Of a stretch of DNA of 64,000 nucleotides, positions 52,113-59,267 are shown in pieces. Below the pieces are notes generated by a model. The model was not told where the DNA came from. It saw only the letters and a list, made by a program, of their open reading frames with translations, and did not search any database. The stretch lies in contig NZ_SBIT01000015.1 of the NCBI RefSeq assembly GCF_004765785.1, forward strand, positions 62,001 through 126,000. The letters run 5' to 3'. The position numbers and the translations under genes were made by a program. Each line of letters opens with the position of its first letter. The stretch's first letter is position 1. The stretch is from Halorussus ruber (lineage in GTDB: Archaea; Halobacteriota; Halobacteria; Halobacteriales; Haladaptataceae).

Positions 52113-52147
52113 TGGTTTCCATCGACCGACGAGGAGGTGGTCGGTGA
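52112..52147 (+). CDS. 11-residue reading frame coupled between livM and livG
   Basis: The livM stop overlaps an ATG (GGTCGGTGATGG) that opens MVSIDRRGGGR and stops in a second identical GGTCGGTGATGG, whose ATG is the livG start. The block GGTGGTCGGTGATGG occurs twice, 36 bases apart, so it looks like a tandem duplication of the junction that kept both couplings. Whether the 11-mer is made or merely lets ribosomes pass on is unknown. Confidence 0.4.
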   Translation: MVSIDRRGGGR

Positions 52148-52905
52148 TGGCCCTCCTCGAAACCCACAACCTGACCAAGTCGTTCGGCGGCCTCGTGGCG
52201 GTAGACGACGTGAACCTCGAAATCGAGGAGGGCGAGTCTATCTCGGTCATCGGGCCGAACGGCGCGGGCAAGTCCACGCTCATCAACCTCGTCACGAGGA
52301 TGTTGGACGCCACCGAGGGCGACATCGAGTTCGACGGCGACTCGATTCTCAAACACGAACCTCACGAGGTGGTCCAGAAGGGAGTGAGTCGGTCCTTCCA
52401 GACCGCATCCATCTTCCCCGAGCTGACGGTCGAGGAGAACGCCCAAATCGCGGCGTTGGCGGCCGAACACGGCTCGTTCCGGTTCAACTTCCTGCGCCAT
52501 CGGAACAACTACGGCGAGGTCGATAGGCTGGCCCGGCGGACCTTGGACGCGGTGGGACTGCTCGGCCAGCGCGACGTGACCGCCGAGGACCTGCCCTACG
52601 GCGACAAGCGCAGGCTTGAGTTGGGCATCGCGCTGGCGAGCGAACCGAGTCTGTTGCTGATGGACGAACCGACCGCGGGGATGTCGCCCGAGGAGACCGC
52701 CGACACGGTCGAACTCATCGAGGAGGTCAAAGAGCAGTTGGACCTGACCATCCTGCTGGTCGAACACGACATGGAGGTGGTGTTCAACGTCTCGGACCGA
52801 ATCGTGGTGCTGAACCGCGGAGCAGTCATCGCCGAGGGGCCGCCAGAGGAGGTTCAGGGGAATCCCGAGGTCCAAGAGGCGTATCTCGGAGGTATGGATG
52901 CATGA
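52147..52905 (+). CDS. livG: branched-chain amino acid/amide ABC ATPase LivG-type
   Basis: A 252-residue ATPase. Walker A is GPNGAGKST (about 36-44), the signature is the LivG form LPYGDKRRLELGIAL, Walker B is LLLMDEPTAGMSP, and the switch is VEHDMEVVFNVSDRIVVLN. It has the LivG-type insertion after Walker A (SRSFQTASIFPELTVEENAQ). It pairs with LivF to power the LivHM channel. Confidence 0.93.
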   Translation: MALLETHNLTKSFGGLVAVDDVNLEIEEGESISVIGPNGAGKSTLINLVTRMLDATEGDIEFDGDSILKHEPHEVVQKGVSRSFQTASIFPELTVEENAQIAALAAEHGSFRFNFLRHRNNYGEVDRLARRTLDAVGLLGQRDVTAEDLPYGDKRRLELGIALASEPSLLLMDEPTAGMSPEETADTVELIEEVKEQLDLTILLVEHDMEVVFNVSDRIVVLNRGAVIAEGPPEEVQGNPEVQEAYLGGMDA

Positions 52906-52918
52906 CGGAGGGCGAGAG

Positions 52919-53671
52919 ATGAGCCTACTGGAGTTACAGGGCGTAGACGCTTTCTACGGCGAGAGCCACATCCTGCGGGACGTGACCCTCGGCGTCGAGG
53001 AGGGCGAGGTCTGCTCGCTACTGGGGCGCAACGGCGCGGGCAAGACCACGACGCTCCGGTCGATTTCCGGCGCGCGTCCGCCGGAGGTCCGCGACGGGCG
53101 CATCGTCTTCAAGGAGGAAGACATCACCGCGATGTCGCCCGAGGACATCTCGGCGCGGGGCCTCTCGCTGGTGCCAGAGGAGCGGCGGGTCTTCCCGAAC
53201 CTCACGGTGGCCGAGAACCTCCACCTCGCGGAGGTCTCGGAGAACCGGTCGAACACGGTCGGGCGGTCGCTCGGGCAGGTGCAGGTCGAACACGTCGGGA
53301 TGACGACCGAGGAGGTCTACGACGAGTTCGAGCGACTCCGCGAGCGCAAGTCCCAGAAGGCCGGGACGCTCTCGGGGGGCGAACAGCAGATGCTCGCCAT
53401 CGCTCGCGCGCTGAAGCAGAACACCGACCTCCTCCTGCTGGACGAACCCTACGAGGGGCTCGCGCCCCAGATTATCGCCGACGTGGAGGACGCCATTCGG
53501 CGCATCAGCGACTCGGGCACCACGATTCTGCTGGTCGAGCAGAACGCCATCGCGGCGATGGACATCGCCGACCGGTGTTACGTCATCGACCAAGGGAGCA
53601 TCGTCTTCGAAGGGACTGCGGAGAAGCTACGAGCAGATGACGAAACGAGAGACCGATACCTCGGCGTCTGA
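52919..53671 (+). CDS. livF: branched-chain amino acid/amide ABC ATPase LivF-type
   Basis: A 250-residue ATPase with Walker A GRNGAGKTT, signature LSGGEQQMLAIARAL, Walker B LLLLDEPYEGLAP (EPYEGLAP is typical of LivF) and LVEQNAIAAMDIADRCYVID. ATG 52919 begins at the usual MSLLELQGVDAFYG; another ATG seven codons upstream would extend into the livG stop. A short insert RSNTVGRSLGQVQVEHVGMT before the signature is longer than usual. It overlaps the next gene by 35 bases. Confidence 0.92.
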   Translation: MSLLELQGVDAFYGESHILRDVTLGVEEGEVCSLLGRNGAGKTTTLRSISGARPPEVRDGRIVFKEEDITAMSPEDISARGLSLVPEERRVFPNLTVAENLHLAEVSENRSNTVGRSLGQVQVEHVGMTTEEVYDEFERLRERKSQKAGTLSGGEQQMLAIARALKQNTDLLLLDEPYEGLAPQIIADVEDAIRRISDSGTTILLVEQNAIAAMDIADRCYVIDQGSIVFEGTAEKLRADDETRDRYLGV

Positions 53672-54380
53672 GGAACCGAGCGAGCAATCAGCACAGGCGA
53701 CAGCAGTTGCGGCCGACGAAGCAGCGGCGCGCTTCGACGCGCTGGTCGAGGAGGGCGTCCTCGCGGTCGGCGACGAGAGCGGGGTCCGAACCACCGACGA
53801 GTTCGACGACACCCACGCCATCTACCACGATTCGTACGTCGGCGTGGACGACCACGAGTTCCACGAGGCCGTCGCGGCGACGTTCGGCCTGCCGGGCCGC
53901 GAGGCTGCGGCCGACCTCGTGGCCGAGCGCGGCGTCTCCAGGGACGAGTTCGTGGTCTACCTCGCGGTCGAGTCCCATCTCGACGGCGCGGACTCCCGCT
54001 CGGCCGAGGAGCTGTCCGCGATGGCCGGGATGGTCTGGGAGGTCGTGCCCGACTCGCCGGTCCCGGCCGACTTCGCGGACGTGACCGACGACCCCCACTC
54101 GCTGCTGGCTGGCGAGGAGCGCGCGCTGGTCTCGGTCTGGAAGCGGTTTTGCGACCCCTGCGAGGCGGCCAAGGAGGACCTCGACCCGCTCCTCGACGCG
54201 GTGCCCGACGACGTGTCGCTCGCGGGCGCGGACGGCGAGGCGGCCGTCGAGTTCTGCCGGACCCACGGCGTCGAGTCCGCGCCGGGGTTCGTCCTCGCGG
54301 ACGGCGACGACCGCCGGACGGTCTGCGAATCGGACCCCGAGGCGGCGGCCGACGAGGTACGGGCGTTCTACGAGGACTGA
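53637..54380 (+). CDS. thioredoxin-like protein with N-terminal acidic domain (247 aa)
   Basis: The last about 85 residues look like a thioredoxin fold (ALVSVWKRFCDPCEAAKEDL with a CDPC pair; FCRTHGVESAPGFVLADGDD, where APGF replaces the usual cis-Pro context). The first about 150 residues are acidic and helical with HEFHEAVAATFGLPGREAAA and SRDEFVVYLAVESHLDG. There is no signal peptide. The gene overlaps livF by 35 bases, so it is translated with the operon; a link to the importer or to sulfur-containing substrates is possible but not shown. Confidence 0.78.
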   Translation: MTKRETDTSASEEPSEQSAQATAVAADEAAARFDALVEEGVLAVGDESGVRTTDEFDDTHAIYHDSYVGVDDHEFHEAVAATFGLPGREAAADLVAERGVSRDEFVVYLAVESHLDGADSRSAEELSAMAGMVWEVVPDSPVPADFADVTDDPHSLLAGEERALVSVWKRFCDPCEAAKEDLDPLLDAVPDDVSLAGADGEAAVEFCRTHGVESAPGFVLADGDDRRTVCESDPEAAADEVRAFYED

Positions 54381-54495
54381 TTCGGCCTCGACGAGCGGAT
54401 AGACAATTAATTACGTTTTCTAAAGCAATGTTTTTTTGTCTCTAAATAATGCCAAAGCTTGCTTCGAGCGGATGCGTCCGGCAGGCGCATCCGCG

Positions 54496-54722
54496 GCGCT
54501 CGGTGGAACAGACCACTGGGGCGCGCTCGGTTCTACAACTGACAGGGGCGGATGAAGGGGCCGCCCGGTCGCGCTTGCTTGGTCGCTGAGTGACCCTCTA
54601 TCCGTCGCAACCACGTCCGTCGGATATGTCACTCAGCGACCGCCGGAGGACAAACCGCGTCCTCCGAGGCCACCTTCGCTTCGCTCGCGTGACCGCGACC
54701 GGGCGGGGGCTTCAAGAAGTGT
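54496..54722 (+). repeat. structured intergenic repeat, copy D, with upstream CGCTCGG units
   Basis: Two upstream units begin GCGCTCGGT (54496, 54523). The core starts GATGAAGGGG. Base stem CCGCCCGGTCGCG (54561-54573) pairs perfectly with CGCGACCGGGCGG (54694-54706). The main stem GTCGCTGAGTGAC/GTCACTCAGCGAC (54582-54594, 54628-54640) is perfect over 13 bp, with ATCCG/CGGAT inside. The arm CGGAGGAC-AAACCGC-GTCCTCCG (54644-54666) is the same module as in copy C but inverted and placed outside the main stem. It ends GGGGGCTTCAAGAAG. No gene lies in 54381-54852. Confidence 0.78.
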
Positions 54723-54852
54723 TCATCACCTCGATTATTGTCGTAGCTGTGGTGATACGAAACGGAAGAGAACTTCGAGAAGCGGTCACGTCTCCAGTTG
54801 TTGTCGAGTCCGTAGCGATGCAAAACGAGCGAACGAAGACCCAAAAACGGAG

Positions 54853-55254
54853 TTACTGTTCCTCCATCGCCCCAGTAACCAACACCGGCCTGTCGGCTTG
54901 CAGAATCACCGACTGGGAGACGCTCCCGAAGATGGCCTTCCCCGCGGGCGAGCGGTTCCGGCCGCCGACGCAGATGCAGTCGGCGTCCGTCTCCTGCGCG
55001 AACTCCAAGACCGCGACGGCGGGGTCGCCGCTCCGCTCGGCGATTTCTGTCTCGACGCCCTCGTTGTCGAGGAACTCCTCGGCGCGGCGCACCGACCTGA
55101 TTTGGGTCGCCGACGCGCCGTCGGGGTTCTCGGTGAAGACGTGGAGGAGTGTCGCGCGCACTTCGTCGGCCGACTGCGGGAGGTCGGCGACCGCTCTGGC
55201 CTGTCTCTGCGCGCGGTCGGACTCCTCGTCGACTGCGATGACGACGTGGTACAT
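54853..55254 (-). CDS. universal stress protein (UspA family)
   Basis: A 133-residue USP. MYHVVIAVDEESDRAQRQAR is the usual start, and the ATP-binding loop is VGGRNRSPAGKAIFGSVSQSV (about 98-118; G-x2-G-x9-G-S pattern). It is a cytoplasmic nucleotide-binding dimer in related proteins. ATG 55254 was preferred because the 28 residues upstream in frame are not part of the fold. Confidence 0.88.
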   Translation of the reverse strand: MYHVVIAVDEESDRAQRQARAVADLPQSADEVRATLLHVFTENPDGASATQIRSVRRAEEFLDNEGVETEIAERSGDPAVAVLEFAQETDADCICVGGRNRSPAGKAIFGSVSQSVILQADRPVLVTGAMEEQ

Positions 55255-55396
55255 GCTCGGACTCACGACGAACGCGGCCTTAGATGTTCGGTCTGTCTGG
55301 ACCGTGGTGTTCAGATACGAGGTGAGAAGAGAGTCCACCAGGGAGGGGATGTTTCACCGAGCGTCCGCTCCTCGAAGACAAATCTCGAAGCACTAT

Positions 55397-55708
55397 TCAG
55401 GGGTTCTCGTCGGGTCGCTCGGCGTCGGCCATCTCCGAGACGAGGACGACCAGCGCCAGCGGGACGCCGAGCGCCAGTCCGACCGTCACGACGCCGTAGA
55501 CCGCGAGGCCGAGCGGCGTCGGCGGAAGCTCGACCAGTCCGAGGAGTTTGACCGCGGTGAGGTCCCGCGGCCCGACCGCGCCAAGCACGGCTCCCACGAC
55601 GCCCGTGAGAGCCACGATGAGGGCGTAGAACCCGACGACGAACGACCGACCGCCGAACGTCTCGCTCACGTCCGGTGGTGAGAGCGGCGGAAGGATTAGC
55701 CTTTTCAT
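55397..55708 (-). CDS. three-helix membrane protein near coxA (103 aa)
   Basis: The 103 residues have three hydrophobic segments (FVVGFYALIVALTGVVGAVL; LGLVELPPTPLGLAVYGV; TVGLALGVPLALVVLVSEMA) and an acidic end. No motif for a cofactor is visible. Similar small membrane proteins accompany haloarchaeal oxidase genes. It is divergent from the 28-residue peptide gene, with 21 bases between the starts. Confidence 0.7.
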   Translation of the reverse strand: MKRLILPPLSPPDVSETFGGRSFVVGFYALIVALTGVVGAVLGAVGPRDLTAVKLLGLVELPPTPLGLAVYGVVTVGLALGVPLALVVLVSEMADAERPDENP

Positions 55709-55729
55709 CCGGAGGACCCAATCCCGGGT

Positions 55730-55816
55730 ATGAGCGAGAAAGACATGCTGGCGTATCTCCTCGGCGGGATTGCGGTCCTGATGTTTGCGATGGGCATCAT
55801 CCTCGCGCTGACGTAG
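55730..55816 (+). CDS. 28-residue single-helix membrane peptide next to coxA
   Basis: The complete frame ATG 55730 to TAG 55816 encodes MSEKDMLAYLLGGIAVLMFA followed by MGIILALT: a charged N-terminus and one hydrophobic helix of about 20 residues. It lies 154 bases from the coxA stop and 21 bases from the divergent membrane protein. Tiny one-helix subunits are known in oxidases (for example subunit IIa of Thermus ba3), so it may be an unlisted subunit of the aa3 oxidase. This is inference from size, helix and place. Confidence 0.6.
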   Translation: MSEKDMLAYLLGGIAVLMFAMGIILALT

Positions 55817-55970
55817 CCGAGGCGTCGTCTGACTTCGACCGAGTAGCTCGACTCCTCGACCGACCCGCGGACCGCCGAGTCGATTCGCTCTGATTCTGTG
55901 TGCTGTGCTACGTCGTTCGACACGTAGCTTCGGCTACTCGGCGTGAAAAAACGGAAAAGCGGTTGTACGT

Positions 55971-57731
55971 CTATTCGTCGTCTTCGACTTCGCCGCCGTC
56001 GGTGCGAATCTCCTCGCCGCCGTCGGTGGCGATAGCGGTCTCGCGCTTGCGCTCGAACCACTCCCACTCCTTGGTCTTCATGCCGTCTTCTTCGAGGTCC
56101 CACGGGTCGGCGCTCTCGACCTTGGGGCCTTCGAGCCACGAGACGACGAGGTTGTAGACGAAGATGAGCTGACCGAAGCCCATGATGAACGCACCGACCG
56201 TCGCAATGAGGTGGAGGTCGGTGAACTGCGGGAGGTAGGTGGCGTAGCGTCGGGGCATCCCGCCGTAGCCCAGCAGGAGCATGGCGATGAACGTCACGTT
56301 GCTCCCGATCATGCTGAGCCAGAAGTGCCACTTCGCCAGCGTCTTCTGGTACATCCGACCGGTGAACATCGGGAACCAGTAGTAGATGCCCGCGAAGCCA
56401 GCCATTGCTATGGCTCCCATGACGATGAAGTGGAAGTGCCCGACGACGTAGTAGGTGTCGTGAAGCACGAGGTCCACGGGGATGGACGCGAGGAAGACGC
56501 CCGTGACGCCGCCGAGGATGAAGTTCTGGACGAACCCGATGCAGAACAGCATCGGCGCGACGAGTCGGAGCCGACCGTTCCACATCGTGGTAATCCAGTT
56601 AAAGACCTTCACCGCGCTCGGGACCGCGATTGCCAAGGAGACCGCCATGAAGCTCGCTCGGATGCGGGGGTCGATGCCCGTGCTGAACATGTGGTGTGCC
56701 CACACGCCGAAGGAAAGGACACCGATTGCCAGCGTCGAGTAGACGACGAACTTGAACCCGAACAGCTTCCGGCCCGAGAAGCGGGGCAGGATGAGGCTGA
56801 CGAGTCCCATCGGGGGCAGCACGAGGATGTACACTTCGGGGTGACCGAAGAACCAGAACAGGTGCTGCCAGAGGATGGGTCCGCCGCCTTCCGAGGCGAA
56901 GAACGTCGTGGCGAAGTTCCGGTCCAGCAGGAGCATCACGAGCGCGCTCCCCAGCAGCGGGAACGAGAACAGGATGAGACCCGACTGGGTCAGCATCGTC
57001 CACGAGAAGATGTCGAGTTTCTCCCAGCCGACATCGTCGCCGCGCTCGGCGAAGATGGTCGCAATAAAGTTGATTGCGCCCATCGTCGCCGAGACACCCG
57101 AGAGGTGCAGTCCCAGCAGCATCAGGTCCACGCCGGGGTTGGTCTGGTCGACCGACAGCGGCGTGTACATCGTCCACGAGGTCTGCGCGGGCTGGATGTC
57201 ACCGCTGGTCAGCGTCGCCAGCGGGAAGCCCGCCCAGATGAGGAGCGCCGCGGGCGGAAGCAGCCAGAACGCGATGGCGTTGATTCGCGGGAAGGCCATG
57301 TCGTCCGCGCCGATGAGCAGCGGGATGAAGTAGTTCCCGAACGCCGCGATGATGGGCGTCCCGAACAGGAACAGCATCGTAATCCCGTGGGTCGTCAGCA
57401 GGGAGTTGTAGAAGTTCGCCCCGATGATGAACTCCTCGGGAACCGCGAGTTCGGTCCGCATCAGGAGGACCGCGATGCCGCCCCACGCGAACGCGAAGAG
57501 GCCGTAGAACCCGTACAGGTACCCGATGTCCTTGTGGTCCACGGTGGTCAACCAGCGCACGATTCCGGCAGGTTTCTCGTGATGAACCTGCCCTGTCTGT
57601 TCGCCGACGTGTCCGCCGCTGCCGAGGGGCGTGTAGGAACGCCAGTCCTCGAGTCGGGAGAGGAAAGCCGCGACCCCGACGAGGAGGATCCCCATGACGA
57701 CGGTGATTGCTATTTGCCCGGCTTCTACCAT
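55971..57731 (-). CDS. coxA: cytochrome c oxidase-type subunit I (haem a / haem a3-CuB)
   Basis: A 586-residue protein of about 13 helices. Haem and copper ligands are visible: LLTTHGITMLFLFG (low-spin haem), WQHLFWFFGHPEVYILVLPP (CuB His, the cross-linked Tyr and the family A glutamate), GVWAHHMFSTGID (CuB His-His), and HDTYYVVGHFHFIVMGA (haem a3 and a His). An extra N-terminal helix (AITVVMGILLVGVAAFLSRL) and a hydrophilic linker precede the core. The acidic C-terminus ends ERKRETAIATDGGEEIRTDG plus GEVEDDE. It reduces oxygen and pumps protons. It is 25-27 kb from coxB and coxC. Confidence 0.95.
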   Translation of the reverse strand: MVEAGQIAITVVMGILLVGVAAFLSRLEDWRSYTPLGSGGHVGEQTGQVHHEKPAGIVRWLTTVDHKDIGYLYGFYGLFAFAWGGIAVLLMRTELAVPEEFIIGANFYNSLLTTHGITMLFLFGTPIIAAFGNYFIPLLIGADDMAFPRINAIAFWLLPPAALLIWAGFPLATLTSGDIQPAQTSWTMYTPLSVDQTNPGVDLMLLGLHLSGVSATMGAINFIATIFAERGDDVGWEKLDIFSWTMLTQSGLILFSFPLLGSALVMLLLDRNFATTFFASEGGGPILWQHLFWFFGHPEVYILVLPPMGLVSLILPRFSGRKLFGFKFVVYSTLAIGVLSFGVWAHHMFSTGIDPRIRASFMAVSLAIAVPSAVKVFNWITTMWNGRLRLVAPMLFCIGFVQNFILGGVTGVFLASIPVDLVLHDTYYVVGHFHFIVMGAIAMAGFAGIYYWFPMFTGRMYQKTLAKWHFWLSMIGSNVTFIAMLLLGYGGMPRRYATYLPQFTDLHLIATVGAFIMGFGQLIFVYNLVVSWLEGPKVESADPWDLEEDGMKTKEWEWFERKRETAIATDGGEEIRTDGGEVEDDE

Positions 57732-57901
57732 ATCCCGTGGTCAGTACTACAAGGTAAAGAAAGGTTAGGATATGACTCGGCGGAGTCGTCGTATTTCGGC
57801 TGAAAGGGAGGAAAATATTTCCGCTATCCCTCAGAGAAAGCTCATCGATTAGCGCGGTTACGTGACAGTTCCTCGATAGGGTCAGCGACCGACGGTCGTC
57901 G

Positions 57902-58129
57902 TTACTCCGACTCGGCGTCCTCGATGAGGCTGGCCGCGACGTAGGTCAGGTACGCCAACAGGACGAAGGGGACGACCAGCAGGGCGAATCCGACTGCGGA
58001 GACTAGCCCTTCGATTGCCCATGGCGATGCGACCGCGAACAGCGCGACGAAGAACCCGATGATGAACAGGGGGATGATGTTGACCGAGATGTCGAGCCAC
58101 GTCTCCCGTTCGAAGATGGGGGTTGCCAT
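57902..58129 (-). CDS. two-helix membrane protein upstream of coxA (75 aa)
   Basis: MATPIFERETWLDISVNIIP starts a protein with two helices (IPLFIIGFFVALFAVASPW; VGFALLVVPFVLLAYLTYVA) and an acidic end (SLIEDAESE). ATG 58129 was chosen because the 20 residues upstream in frame are basic and unlike the family. It is in the same direction as coxA, 171 bases upstream of it, so it may be a small oxidase subunit or assembly partner. Confidence 0.72.
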   Translation of the reverse strand: MATPIFERETWLDISVNIIPLFIIGFFVALFAVASPWAIEGLVSAVGFALLVVPFVLLAYLTYVAASLIEDAESE

Positions 58130-58267
58130 GTGGGGCGCTTCCCACGGGGACCTCATATAGGTTGCCGATTTCCTCCGACCGGCGCTCACGAGGGCATTCC
58201 CCGACGGAGGACAACTCCACCCACGTCAGAGAAATAAAAGCAATGTTTAAAGCAATCTATATCCGAC

Positions 58268-58627
58268 TCAAACGGTGTCTGGCTGCCAGAACGAGCCGAA
58301 GACGCCGCTTGCGAGGAGAATAATCCCGCCCGCGAGGATAGCGAGGCCGCGGAGTTGGACCGACCCGCCCGTGGTGTACGAGATGAGCGCGCCGATGGCG
58401 AGACAGAGGACCGACGCCGTGACCAGTCCCTTCCACGGGTCGGCGATGTAGCCCGATTCGCGCAGGATGCCGACGACGCTTCCGGCGAACAGGAGGAGTC
58501 CGCCGACCGCGACGGGGAACAGTGGCCACACGATGCCGATCTCGAAGATGGCGAGTCCGAACGCGACGAACAGCGGCCACGGACTCGCCTTGCGATATTC
58601 GTCACTCAGTCCGGGTTGTTCGTCCAT
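58268..58627 (-). CDS. four-helix membrane protein (119 aa)
   Basis: MDEQPGLSDEYRKASPWPLF leads into four hydrophobic segments (LFVAFGLAIFEIGIVWPLFP; VAVGGLLLFAGSVVGILRES; LVTASVLCLAIGALISYTTG; LRGLAILAGGIILLASGVFG). No functional residue stands out. Orientation and place put it in the coxA neighbourhood, where such small membrane proteins are frequent in haloarchaea. Confidence 0.72.
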   Translation of the reverse strand: MDEQPGLSDEYRKASPWPLFVAFGLAIFEIGIVWPLFPVAVGGLLLFAGSVVGILRESGYIADPWKGLVTASVLCLAIGALISYTTGGSVQLRGLAILAGGIILLASGVFGSFWQPDTV

Positions 58628-58936
58628 ACTACTCTTTCGGGAAGCGTCCGACTAAAGGCCACCGCTCCGAAACCGGCGCGATACTTCCGGAACGAGTGGG
58701 AAATTTTCGAGGGAGAAGATTCGTTGGTCGGGGACGTGCGCGGTAGTTTGCTACCGCTACCGCAACCGCGCCGCGACAGTTCCGCACCGCAACCGCGCCG
58801 CGACAGTTCCGCACCGCAACCGCGCCGCGACAGTTCCGCACCGCAACCGCGCCCCGTGCCTCCCCGCTTGCTCGCGCATGAACGCGCTCGCGGCGCGTCC
58901 GGGGGTCTAGTTAGCCGAGCGCATTCTGTAGGCTGG
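58628..58936. repeat. 27-bp tandem repeats and CGCTCGG units in a gene gap
   Basis: At 58761-58853 the unit CGCAACCGCGCCGCGACAGT plus TCCGCAC (27 bases) occurs 3.4 times without a mismatch. At about 58890-58956, read on the minus strand, two 26-base units CGCTCGGCTAACCAGCCTAC(AGAATG) and CGCTCGGCTAACTAGACCCC(CGGACG) follow each other; the first overlaps the stop codon of the zinc-finger gene. No gene is credible in this gap. Confidence 0.75.
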
Positions 58937-59266
58937 TTAGCCGAGCGCGTCCGCGCCGAATCCGACGAGCGTGGCGGCGCTGAGGGGGTCGTTCGTGTAA
59001 ATCGAGTAGACGAACAGGAAGGCGAAGTAGACCACCACGAGCAGGCCGAGCATCTTGAGGCGGAAGGTCCGGAGGTCGTCGCTCTCGTCCTGATACGTCT
59101 CGCGGAACTCCTCGCGGCGGTCGTCGTCGAGGCGCTCCCAGTGTTCGATGCCCTCGTGGAGGACCAGCAACTCCGCGGACTCCAGCGGGCGCTCACAGTA
59201 GGGGCACTCGACGGGCGATTCGTCCGGCGGCACGTCCGTATCGTAGGCGGGGGTGATTTCGCTCAT
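58937..59266 (-). CDS. membrane-anchored C2H2-type zinc-finger protein (109 aa)
   Basis: A 109-residue protein with a finger-like CPYCERPLESAELLVLHEGI plus EH (C-x2-C-x12-H-x4-H) at about 21-42, an acidic helix (DDDRREEFRETYQDESDDLR), and one C-terminal transmembrane helix (LKMLGLLVVVYFAFLFVYSI). The finger should face the cytoplasm. It begins 1 base after the end of the large membrane protein gene, so both are in one operon. Its last codons contain the CGCTCGG repeat unit (residues ALG). Confidence 0.78.
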   Translation of the reverse strand: MSEITPAYDTDVPPDESPVECPYCERPLESAELLVLHEGIEHWERLDDDRREEFRETYQDESDDLRTFRLKMLGLLVVVYFAFLFVYSIYTNDPLSAATLVGFGADALG

Positions 59267-59267
59267 G

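Noticed and set aside
58761-58853. CRISPR-like array
   Set aside because: Perfect head-to-tail 27-bp repeats without spacers.
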